From: Marinagarivorans cellulosilyticus
GTDB taxonomy: Bacteria > Pseudomonadota > Gammaproteobacteria > Pseudomonadales > Cellvibrionaceae
NCBI RefSeq assembly: GCF_021655555.1
Contig: NZ_AP023086.1
Location: 3,502,685 to 3,566,684, forward strand
Direction: 5' to 3'
Length of the DNA: 64,000 nt
Under the pieces are notes generated by a model, which worked only from the letters and a program-made list of their open reading frames with translations, was not told the DNA's origin and did not search any database. Positions 17,320 to 25,252 of this stretch are shown piece after piece (the stretch's first letter is position 1; every line of letters begins with the position of its first letter). The position numbers were made by a program, and so were the translations under genes.

Positions 17320-18384
17320 ATGCAATTATCTGACTTCGATTATCACTTACCCGAGCACTTGATCGCCAAAACACCTGCAACGCAGCGTACTGGTAGCAGG
17401 CTTTTGTCCCTTGAGGGGCTGACAGGCAAGCTCGAAGACTTACACTTCCCTGACTTGTTAGCAGGGTTGAATACTGGCGATTTAATGGTCTTTAACAATA
17501 CGCGAGTCATTCCTGCTCGTGTCTTTGGTGCCAAATCAACCGGCGGCAAAATCGAGATGCTTGTTGAGCGGCTTGTTAGCGCAACACAAGTACTTGCGCA
17601 TATTCGCTCCAGTAAGTCGCCTAAAGCTGGTGCGCAGCTTGTGCTGCATGGTGATAGTGGTGAGCAAGTGGATATCATGGTTGTAGGCCGCGAGGGAGAT
17701 CTTTTTATTGTCGACTTTCCGGCTGAGGACCCGGTAATTGCTGTTCTTGAACGGATTGGCCATATGCCTTTGCCGCCTTATATTGACCGTGCCGATGTAG
17801 AAGAAGACAAAGAGCGCTATCAAACGGTTTATAACGAGCACAAAGGGGCTGTCGCAGCCCCTACGGCGGGCTTGCACTTTGATGACGCGCTGCTTGATGC
17901 CATCAAGGCAAAAGGCGTGAATATAGCCTTTGTAACTTTGCACGTAGGGGCAGGCACTTTCCAGCCTGTACGGGTAAGCAATATTGAAGATCACCACATG
18001 CACGCGGAATACATGGTGGTTGATGAAGCAACCTGCCAAGCGGTAAAAGATACTAAGGCTCGCGGTGGCCGCGTGGTTGCTGTTGGTACGACTAGTGTGC
18101 GTTGCCTAGAAACGGCATCACAAAGTGGTGAAATACAGCCTTTTACGGGCGATACCGATATTTTTATTTACCCAGGCTATCAGTTTCGAGTGATTGATGC
18201 CTTGATTACTAACTTTCATTTACCAGAATCGACGTTGTTAATGCTGATATCGGCGTTTGCTGGTTACGACTTCGTTAAAAATGCCTATCGGCATGCTGTT
18301 GAGCAGCAATACCGATTTTTTAGTTATGGTGATGCCATGTTCATCACTAAAAACCCCAACGCCGAAGAACAGGGGCCATATTAA
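17320..18384 (+). CDS. queA: S-adenosylmethionine:tRNA ribosyltransferase-isomerase
   Basis: QueA transfers and rearranges the ribosyl part of SAM onto preQ1 at tRNA position 34, forming epoxyqueuosine. The 354-aa protein carries the LPEHLIAKTPA start, NNTRVIPARV, HKGAVAAPTAGLHF and TTSVRCLE motifs and has the family length. Its stop overlaps the tgt start in TAATG, so the pair is translationally coupled. It is the first gene of queA-tgt-secD-secF and divergent from the LPS block. Confidence 0.97.
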   Translation: MQLSDFDYHLPEHLIAKTPATQRTGSRLLSLEGLTGKLEDLHFPDLLAGLNTGDLMVFNNTRVIPARVFGAKSTGGKIEMLVERLVSATQVLAHIRSSKSPKAGAQLVLHGDSGEQVDIMVVGREGDLFIVDFPAEDPVIAVLERIGHMPLPPYIDRADVEEDKERYQTVYNEHKGAVAAPTAGLHFDDALLDAIKAKGVNIAFVTLHVGAGTFQPVRVSNIEDHHMHAEYMVVDEATCQAVKDTKARGGRVVAVGTTSVRCLETASQSGEIQPFTGDTDIFIYPGYQFRVIDALITNFHLPESTLLMLISAFAGYDFVKNAYRHAVEQQYRFFSYGDAMFITKNPNAEEQGPY

Positions 18385-19538
18385 TGTCTTTTATGCAGTT
18401 TGAGCTTGATGAAACAAGTGATGCCCCAGAACACAATGCCCGTGCGCGACGAGGGCGGCTTAAATTTCCTCGTGGTGTTGTAGAGACACCAGCGTTTATG
18501 CCTGTTGGCACATACGGAACAGTGAAGGGGATGACGCCTGCCGATATTGAGGCAACCGGCGCACATATTTTGCTGGGTAACACTTTCCATTTGATGTTGC
18601 GCCCAGGTACAGAGGTGGTAAAAGCCCATGGTGATTTACACGATTTCATGCAGTGGGATAAACCAATATTGACCGATTCTGGAGGCTTTCAGGTGTTCAG
18701 CCTTGGGGCTATGCGCAAAATTACCGAAGAGGGTGTTGTTTTTAAATCGCCTATCGATGGCAGTAAGGTAGAGCTAAACCCTGAAATTGCCATGCAAGTG
18801 CAGCGTGATTTGGGCAGCGATATCGTCATGATTTTTGACGAGTGTACGCCGTACCCCGCGTCAGAAAAGGAAGCTCGTGATTCGATGGCTTTATCTTTAC
18901 GCTGGGCTAAGCGCAGTAAAGAGGCGCATGGTAATAACCCAAGTGCACTTTTTGGTATTGTGCAGGGCGGCATGTATGAGCATTTGCGTTCGGAGTCTTT
19001 GCAGGGGCTGGAGGAAATCGGCTTTGATGGCTATGCCATTGGTGGCCTTAGCGTTGGCGAACCCAAAGAGGATATGGTTAGAGTGTTAGACCATTTGGGC
19101 CCAGTTATGCCTAAGGACAAGCCTCGTTATTTGATGGGGGTTGGTAAGCCAGAAGATATCGTGGAGGCTGTTCGTCGCGGTATTGATATGTTTGATTGCG
19201 TTATGCCAACGCGTAATGCCCGAAATGGACATTTATTTACTCAAGAGGGTGTTATAAAGATCCGCAATGCAAAACACCGGCACGATACCGCTGCGCTGGA
19301 TAGCCAATGCGATTGTTACACGTGTAAAAATTTCAGCCGAAGCTACCTGCATCACCTAGACAAATGTGGGGAAATATTAGGCGCGCAACTGAACACCATT
19401 CACAACTTGCGTTTCTATCAAAATCTGATGAGCGATCTGCGCGATGCGATTTCGCGCAACGCGCTTGAGGCCTTTGTGGCCGAATTTTATGCCAGGCAAG
19501 GGCGCGAAGTGCCTGCTTTAGAGGCGATTAACGGCTAG
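18384..19538 (+). CDS. tgt: Queuine tRNA-guanine transglycosylase
   Basis: Tgt swaps guanine-34 for preQ1 in tRNAs with GUN anticodons. The 384-aa protein has the TDSGGFQVFSLG active-site region, the DECTPYP segment, FDCVMPTRNARNGHLF with the nucleophilic Asp, and the zinc site CDCYTC with a following Cys and His. The ATG at 18384 overlaps the queA stop; a second ATG three codons later (18393) gives the usual MQFEL start and may be used as well. Confidence 0.97.
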   Translation: MSFMQFELDETSDAPEHNARARRGRLKFPRGVVETPAFMPVGTYGTVKGMTPADIEATGAHILLGNTFHLMLRPGTEVVKAHGDLHDFMQWDKPILTDSGGFQVFSLGAMRKITEEGVVFKSPIDGSKVELNPEIAMQVQRDLGSDIVMIFDECTPYPASEKEARDSMALSLRWAKRSKEAHGNNPSALFGIVQGGMYEHLRSESLQGLEEIGFDGYAIGGLSVGEPKEDMVRVLDHLGPVMPKDKPRYLMGVGKPEDIVEAVRRGIDMFDCVMPTRNARNGHLFTQEGVIKIRNAKHRHDTAALDSQCDCYTCKNFSRSYLHHLDKCGEILGAQLNTIHNLRFYQNLMSDLRDAISRNALEAFVAEFYARQGREVPALEAING

Positions 19539-19640
19539 TAGCGGATGTGTTTTGTGGCTCAAAATGGGGCTTGGTGCGCTAGATACAGCTTGAACTCTAG
19601 ACTTTGCCCCCCATAAACAACACATTCAACGCCAAGTGGT

Positions 19641-19646
19641 TATAAT
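19641..19646 (+). promoter_or_regulatory. Possible -10 element before secD
   Basis: A perfect TATAAT lies in the 187-bp gap between tgt and secD, about 80 nt before the secD ATG. No good -35 is visible. It may give secDF their own transcription start. Confidence 0.4.
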
Positions 19647-19725
19647 CACGCGCCTAGTTTTGATAGTTTGTTCGGCGCCAGGCAATGGCTAGCCAGCTAA
19701 AGAATTAAATACATTGGACTCTCTC

Positions 19726-21615
19726 ATGAATCGTTATCCATTATGGAAGTACTTGCTTCTCCTTGTTGTTTTGGGGCTTGGCATTGTTTACGCGTTACCG
19801 AATTTATATGCGCCCGACCCAGCGGTGCAAATCAGCGGTTACTCTGCTGATCTTCAGGTTGATGAAAAAGCGCTCAAGTTAGTAAAACAAGCACTAACCG
19901 CCGAGGATATAGAATATAAAAGTGCGGTATTAGAAGGTAATGGATCTGCGCTGATTCGTTTGGTCGCATTAGAAGATCAGCTTAAAGCGCAGCGCGCGAT
20001 TGAAGATGCCATCAATCGTAAAAATGCTCGCAAAGGGGAGGGTGATAAATACATTGTTGCCTTAAACAGTGCCCAAACAACGCCGCAATGGTTACGTGAT
20101 TTGGGTGCTAGCCCTATGAATTTAGGCTTAGATTTGGCCGGCGGTGTGCATTTTGTCTTGGAGGTTGATACCCCTAAAGCTGTTAATGATCGTTTAGAAG
20201 ACAGCGAAGAAGTCGTTAAAAAAGCCGTTCGTAAGGCGCGTATTTTTAACGTGCAAACGAAAATTGATAAAGGTTTGCTCGTGGTAACAGTGCCTGATGA
20301 AGCTGCGCAACTTCAGTTGTCTGAAATTATAAAAGAAGAATTACCGCAAATGCAGCGTAAATCGCTTAGCGAGGGTGGTGTTTTTACCGTAACGGCAAAA
20401 TTAACAGAAGAATCTATCCGTGAAATTGAAGATCATGCGGTTACTCAAAACCTAACAACACTGCGCAATCGAGTGAATGAATTGGGTGTTGCGGAGCCTT
20501 TGGTTCAGCGCTTGGGGCGCAACCGTATTATTGTTGAGCTGCCTGGTGTTCAAGATACGGCTCGGGCAAAAAAGGTGATTGGTAAAACAGCAAATTTGGA
20601 GTTTCGTTTAGAGGCGCGCCCAGATGCTGGCTTTAGTCAGCGTCAGAAGTTTGATCACCGCCAAGAAGATATGCAAGCGCGTACTGGCGGCTCTTACTTA
20701 GAGCGTCGTCCTATTATTACCGGGGAGCGTGTTACTAATGCGACGCGAGGCTTCGACCCAGATACTAGCCAGCCGCAAGTGAATATTTCGCTAGATGCTG
20801 AAGGTGGTGCGGCTATGCACCGGGCTACGCGTAATAATGTAGGGCGCAGGTTAGGTGTTTTGTTTATCGAATATCGCCCAAGTAGCCGTTTTGTAAAAGA
20901 TCCTGATGGTACCGAGCGCCAAGTTGTTGAGCAAATTCCTGTTAAAAATATTATTAGTTTAGCGACCGTTCAAAGTGCCCTGGGTCGTGAGTTTAGAACC
21001 ACGGGTTTGAGTGAGGCCGAAGCGGGCGAATTGGCGCTTTTGCTGCGCGCAGGTTCGCTGGCTGCGCCAATGGTTTTTGTCGAAGAGCGCACGATCGGCC
21101 CATCGTTAGGTGCTGAAAATATTGAGCTTGGTGTTAAATCGATAAAGCTTGGTATGATTTTGGTCGTCGTTATTATGCTGCTTTACTACCGCATATTCGG
21201 CATTGCTGCCAATGTTGCTTTGGCTTTTAACGTAGCACTGATTGCTGCCATTATGAGCCCGTTTGCCACCTTAACATTGCCGGGTTTAGCGGGGATTGTA
21301 TTAACCGTGGGTATGGCGGTCGATGCTAATGTGCTTATTTTCTCTAGGATTAAAGAAGAGCTTAAAGCTGGTATGCCTCCACAAAGCGCAATTAATGCAG
21401 GTTTTGATCGGGCATTTACCACCATTTTAGATGCCAACATTACAACATTGATTGTTGCGTTAATTTTATTCGGGATTGGCTCTGGCCCTGTCAAGGGTTT
21501 TGCTGTGACCTTGTCCATCGGTATTTTAACCTCGATGTTTACTGCCATTGTGGTGACTCGCGCTGTAGTTAATCTTATTTACGGCGGCCGCCAAATTACC
21601 AAAGTATCGATATAA
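19726..21615 (+). CDS. secD: Protein translocase subunit SecD
   Basis: SecD works with SecF in the inner membrane to pull preproteins through SecYEG with the proton-motive force. The 629-aa protein has an N-terminal helix after MNRYPLWKY, a large periplasmic P1 region (LGLDLAGGVHFVLEVD near residue 126) and five C-terminal helices with GIVLTVGMAVDANVLIFSRIKEE. The longest ORF starts at a TTG (19714), but the ATG at 19726 gives the MNRYPLWKY start shared with E. coli. secF follows 22 bp later. yajC, usually just before secD, is not present. Confidence 0.96.
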   Translation: MNRYPLWKYLLLLVVLGLGIVYALPNLYAPDPAVQISGYSADLQVDEKALKLVKQALTAEDIEYKSAVLEGNGSALIRLVALEDQLKAQRAIEDAINRKNARKGEGDKYIVALNSAQTTPQWLRDLGASPMNLGLDLAGGVHFVLEVDTPKAVNDRLEDSEEVVKKAVRKARIFNVQTKIDKGLLVVTVPDEAAQLQLSEIIKEELPQMQRKSLSEGGVFTVTAKLTEESIREIEDHAVTQNLTTLRNRVNELGVAEPLVQRLGRNRIIVELPGVQDTARAKKVIGKTANLEFRLEARPDAGFSQRQKFDHRQEDMQARTGGSYLERRPIITGERVTNATRGFDPDTSQPQVNISLDAEGGAAMHRATRNNVGRRLGVLFIEYRPSSRFVKDPDGTERQVVEQIPVKNIISLATVQSALGREFRTTGLSEAEAGELALLLRAGSLAAPMVFVEERTIGPSLGAENIELGVKSIKLGMILVVVIMLLYYRIFGIAANVALAFNVALIAAIMSPFATLTLPGLAGIVLTVGMAVDANVLIFSRIKEELKAGMPPQSAINAGFDRAFTTILDANITTLIVALILFGIGSGPVKGFAVTLSIGILTSMFTAIVVTRAVVNLIYGGRQITKVSI

Positions 21616-21637
21616 CGCTTTTAATACGGAGTCACAT

Positions 21638-22558
21638 ATGAGCGATCGTAAAAATATAAATTTCATGGCCTATGGCCGAGTAGCGGCAATTTCCTCGCTG
21701 CTTCTGATTGTTGTATCTATTGGTTCTTTATTTATCAATGGCTTAAATTTAGGCTTAGATTTCACAGGCGGTACATCTATTGAGTTGGAATACGCCAAAG
21801 CCCCCAACTTGGAGGACGTGCGTTCGCAATTAGTGGATGCTGGTTATTCAAGCGCAGTTGTTGTTGCCTATGGCGCAGATACCGATGTAATGGTGCGTAT
21901 TCAAGGCAATGCTGAAAACCTAGCGGACGAAGTAACGCAGGTTTTAAATGTCGGTGATCATGATGTTATCGTTAAGCAGGCATCTTTTATTGGGCCGCAA
22001 ATAGGCGAAGAGCTACGTGATGATGGCGGTTTAGGTATGTTGTTTGCCTTGGCTGTTGTGATGGTTTACGTTGCATTGCGCTTCCAGTTTAAGTTTTCTG
22101 TTGGTGCGGTGGCCGCTTTGGTTCACGATGTCATTATTGTTTTAGGTATCTTCTCTTTATTTCAGTTAGATTTTGATTTGACCGTTCTTGCTGCCATATT
22201 GGCTGTAATTGGGTATTCGCTTAACGATACTATCGTGGTTTATGACCGGATACGGGAAAACTTCCGGATTGTGCGTGATATGTCAGTCGTTGAAATTGTT
22301 AATTATTCCTTAACGCAAACTCTAGGTCGTACCTTGATGACGTCGGGAACAACCATTGTTGTATTGCTTGCGCTATTTTTTGTGGGCGGCGAGATGATAC
22401 ACAACTTTGCTACTGCCTTATTGATTGGTGTTGGCGTGGGAACCTATTCATCAATTTACGTTGCTTCAGCAATTTTATTGGCCATGAAGGTTACGCAAGA
22501 AGATTTAATGCCGCCCAAAGTAGAAGTGGAGGGTGAGGAGTTAGAGGAGCTGCCTTAA
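21638..22558 (+). CDS. secF: Protein translocase subunit SecF
   Basis: The 306-aa partner of SecD has six predicted helices, the N-terminal LNLGLDFTGGTSIELEY motif and AVIGYSLNDTIVVYDRIREN in the membrane core. It follows secD by 22 bp. Its stop codon overlaps that of the convergent bpt gene by 3-4 bp, leaving no room for an intergenic terminator. Confidence 0.96.
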   Translation: MSDRKNINFMAYGRVAAISSLLLIVVSIGSLFINGLNLGLDFTGGTSIELEYAKAPNLEDVRSQLVDAGYSSAVVVAYGADTDVMVRIQGNAENLADEVTQVLNVGDHDVIVKQASFIGPQIGEELRDDGGLGMLFALAVVMVYVALRFQFKFSVGAVAALVHDVIIVLGIFSLFQLDFDLTVLAAILAVIGYSLNDTIVVYDRIRENFRIVRDMSVVEIVNYSLTQTLGRTLMTSGTTIVVLLALFFVGGEMIHNFATALLIGVGVGTYSSIYVASAILLAMKVTQEDLMPPKVEVEGEELEELP

Positions 22559-23271
22559 TCGATAGAATTTGTTGTAATCCACTGTTGGTTGATTAGCAAC
22601 TGCAGTGGCTTATATTGGCTTTTGTAATTCATTTTCTCGCAGTTTCTTATCCAGTAACCCAAGTAAAGGTAGGGCAGGTTAAAAAGTCGCGCTCGCTCTA
22701 TTTGGTAAAGTATTGCAAACCGCCCTAGGCTTCGGGCGGTTTGTTGTGGGCAGAAGTAGGTGTAAATCGCCGATAGCCCATTATCGAGTCGATCGCTTAC
22801 GGCGCAGCCAATCAGAACACCCTTTTCCCTAAATTCAATATAGTCGGTGCAGCCAAGTGGGTTGTTTAAAAAGTCGAGATATTGCTGCCGGCTAGGTGGG
22901 TGCATGTCACCATCGTTATGCCGAACCTCAATGTAGTGCTCGTACAGCGAGTAGTGCTCGTCCATGTTGGGCAGTTGTGTTGCTTCAATATCTAAATCAC
23001 TATTGAGCTTCAGGCACCGTTTTTGATTGCGTGATGGAATAAAGCTGTGCACCGGTACGCGAACAGAGATGCAGGCTGAGCAATCGTGGCAGTGTGGTCG
23101 GTAAATATTGCCGCCGCTGCGTCTAAATCCGAGTTGCGATAGTGCGCTGTAAAGGTCGCTATCTATTGCGGCCGTGGGGTCTACAAAAAGTGTTGTGGCT
23201 TTTTGCTCGCTTAAATAGCTGCAATCGTGCTCACCTGTTGTGAACAGCTTGAGGTCTGAAAGGTCACTCAC
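22555..23271 (-). CDS. bpt: Aspartate/glutamate leucyltransferase (Bpt, ATE family)
   Basis: Bpt adds Leu from Leu-tRNA to N-terminal Asp or Glu, marking proteins for ClpS/ClpAP. The 238-aa protein has the N-terminal Cys-rich region with YRPHCHDCSACISVRVPV near residues 57-74, then the GNAT-like C-terminal part with YTYFCPQ and LGYWIRNCEKMNYK. The start is a GTG about 12 nt after the aat stop. Together with aat it covers both branches of the bacterial N-degron pathway, in the gene order known from Pseudomonas. Confidence 0.92.
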   Translation of the reverse strand: MSDLSDLKLFTTGEHDCSYLSEQKATTLFVDPTAAIDSDLYSALSQLGFRRSGGNIYRPHCHDCSACISVRVPVHSFIPSRNQKRCLKLNSDLDIEATQLPNMDEHYSLYEHYIEVRHNDGDMHPPSRQQYLDFLNNPLGCTDYIEFREKGVLIGCAVSDRLDNGLSAIYTYFCPQQTARSLGRFAILYQIERARLFNLPYLYLGYWIRNCEKMNYKSQYKPLQLLINQQWITTNSID

Positions 23272-23283
23272 TGTGTGCTAGTC

Positions 23284-24033
23284 CTATGCGGTATTCGATG
23301 TCTCTATGTTGCTAAAAATGGCGTTGCCAGAGTGAGTTTGCCACAGTTTTTTAAAGTGATCCATTTTGCTGGTTGTGTGTTGTTGCAAGATTTCCTCAAA
23401 GGCTTTTCGAGGCATTAAGCTGCCACCGAGCGTTTGCAAGTGGGGGTTTTCGACTTGGCAGTCTATCAGTGCAAAACCCTGTGCTTGAGCCCAGTGTGAA
23501 AATTGACTAATGGCAATTTTAGAAGCGTTACTCTGAAGACTGAACATGCTTTCACCAAAAAACACAGCGCCAATGCCTACACCATAAAGCCCGCCAATTA
23601 AGCGGCCATCATCTGCTCGGGTTTCAATCGAATGGGCAAAACCTTGGTAGTGAAGCTCTATGTAGGCTTCCATCATCTCGTCGGTGATCCAGGTGCCTTG
23701 TTGCTGAACCCTAGGTTGCCGACAGTGGGCAATAACAGACTCGAAGTCACAATTGATCGTGACAGTGCAGGGGTGTTTTCTGAGGTGCTTTTTTAGGCTT
23801 TTGCTTTGATGTACATGGCCTGGTGTAAATACCATGCGCGGCTCTGGTGACCACCAAAGAATGGGTTGATCGTCGTCAAACCAAGGGAAGATGCCCTTCG
23901 AATAAGCCGAAATTAAGCGTGTAGGGGAAAGATCGCCGCCAATAGCGAGCAAGCCATTAGGGTCTGTAAGAGCCAGCGTGGTAGGGGGGAATAGCGTTGG
24001 GTCCTCGCCTAGCCACACCGGCTGCATCATCAT
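23284..24033 (-). CDS. aat: Leucyl/phenylalanyl-tRNA--protein transferase
   Basis: Aat adds Leu or Phe from charged tRNA to N-terminal Arg or Lys. The 249-aa protein has the GLLAIGGDLSPTRLISAYSKGIFPWF signature (in pieces around residues 27-52), WWSPEPRMVF and the EGL-like core IGGLYGVGIGAVFFGESMFS. Three ATG codons in a row open the frame (24033, 24030, 24027). It lies between trxB and bpt on the minus strand, 20 bp after trxB. Confidence 0.96.
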   Translation of the reverse strand: MMMQPVWLGEDPTLFPPTTLALTDPNGLLAIGGDLSPTRLISAYSKGIFPWFDDDQPILWWSPEPRMVFTPGHVHQSKSLKKHLRKHPCTVTINCDFESVIAHCRQPRVQQQGTWITDEMMEAYIELHYQGFAHSIETRADDGRLIGGLYGVGIGAVFFGESMFSLQSNASKIAISQFSHWAQAQGFALIDCQVENPHLQTLGGSLMPRKAFEEILQQHTTSKMDHFKKLWQTHSGNAIFSNIETSNTA

Positions 24034-24053
24034 TAGTTACAACTACAGGGGGA

Positions 24054-24998
24054 TTAGTTGTCGAGGAATTTCTCGGCATCAAGTGCAGCCATACAACCTG
24101 AGCCTGCTGAAGTAATGGCCTGACGGTAAATGTGGTCGGCAACATCACCAGCGGCATATACGCCCTCAACACTAGTTTGTGTTGCGTTACCTGCTAGTCC
24201 GCTTTTAACTACAAGGTAGCCGTTATGCATTTCTAGCTGGCCTTCAAACATATCAGTGTTGGGTTTATGGCCAATGGCAATAAACACACCGTTAACATCA
24301 ACATCTGTCGTGGTGCCATCTAGGGTGTTTTTTAGCCGCGCACCGTTAACGCCTGCGTCGTCACCTAACACCTCTTCAAGCTGGTGATTCCACATGATGG
24401 TCACATTGCCGTTTTTCTCTTTTTCAAATAGACGGTCTTGCAAAATCTTTTCGGATTTTAACGAATCGCGACGGTGAACAAGGACGACTTCTTTCGCGAT
24501 GTTAGACAGGTACAGCGCCTCTTCAACGGCTGTATTACCACCGCCAACAACAATGACTTTTTGGTCGCGATAGAAAAAACCATCGCAAGTCGCGCAAGCA
24601 CTTACGCCCTTGCCTTGGAAGGCTTCTTCAGAGGGAAGGCCTAAATACTGTGCCGAAGCGCCAGTACAAATAATGAGTGCATCACAGGTGTATTCGCTAG
24701 AGCCTTTTAGTTTAAAAGGGCGGCTGCTAAGGTCTACATCGCTGATGTGGTCAAAAATCATTTCAGTATCGAAACGCTCGGCATGTTGTTGCATTTGAAC
24801 CATCAAATCAGGGCCTTGCAGGTCGTGAACGCCGCCGGGCCAGTTTTCAACTTCGGTGGTGGTTGTGAGCTGACCGCCCTGTTGCATACCGGTAATTAGG
24901 CATGGGTTTAGGTTTGCGCGAGCCGCGTAGATGGCTGCGGTGTAACCAGCAGGGCCAGAGCCCAAAATAATAAGGCGACGGTGCTGAGAGTCAGTCAT
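24054..24998 (-). CDS. trxB: Thioredoxin reductase
   Basis: TrxB passes electrons from NADPH through FAD to thioredoxin. The 314-aa protein has the FAD motif ILGSGPAGYTAAIYAARA, the redox pair CATC (C135, C138), the NADPH motif VVGGGNTAVEEALYL and the C-terminal GVYAAGDVAD. It begins the minus-strand trxB-aat-bpt group and is divergent from ftsK. In E. coli lrp separates trxB from ftsK; here no gene lies between them. Confidence 0.97.
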   Translation of the reverse strand: MTDSQHRRLIILGSGPAGYTAAIYAARANLNPCLITGMQQGGQLTTTTEVENWPGGVHDLQGPDLMVQMQQHAERFDTEMIFDHISDVDLSSRPFKLKGSSEYTCDALIICTGASAQYLGLPSEEAFQGKGVSACATCDGFFYRDQKVIVVGGGNTAVEEALYLSNIAKEVVLVHRRDSLKSEKILQDRLFEKEKNGNVTIMWNHQLEEVLGDDAGVNGARLKNTLDGTTTDVDVNGVFIAIGHKPNTDMFEGQLEMHNGYLVVKSGLAGNATQTSVEGVYAAGDVADHIYRQAITSAGSGCMAALDAEKFLDN

Positions 24999-25046
24999 AG
25001 CTACATCCTAATTTCAGTTTGATAGGTTCAATGTTATTAGTGTTAT

Positions 25047-25073
25047 ATAAGGTAATATCAAGTACGACCTTAT
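25047..25073. promoter_or_regulatory. Inverted repeat in the trxB-ftsK intergenic region
   Basis: ATAAGGT at 25047-25053 is inverted as ACCTTAT at 25067-25073, about 55 bp upstream of trxB. It could be an operator or a leader hairpin; no regulator is recognised. The rest of the 254-bp gap is AT-rich. Confidence 0.3.
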
Positions 25074-25252
25074 TATATTTGTAAAAAGGGTGGACATATT
25101 AAGTGAAAATTACCCCTTTCGCCATGAGTTCGTTATGCATTCATTATCGTGCTTTACTTGTGAGATTGAAATCTTAGCGGAAAGTTTGGTTTGTTTGTGC
25201 TTTTATTCCAGTAGAATATTTCAAATGCGTCAATTTAACGCCGAGGCACTTT

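Noticed and set aside
17536..18039. Open frame of 167 codons on the minus strand inside queA
   Set aside because: It lies wholly within a well-supported gene on the other strand, has no ribosome binding site and no recognisable domain; it is a shadow frame.
21186..21548. Minus-strand frame of 120 codons within secD
   Set aside because: Mirror of the membrane-helix codons of secD; Ala/Ile-rich translation without family features.
24999..25252. An lrp gene between trxB and ftsK, as in E. coli
   Set aside because: The 254-bp gap is too short and contains no frame of that type.
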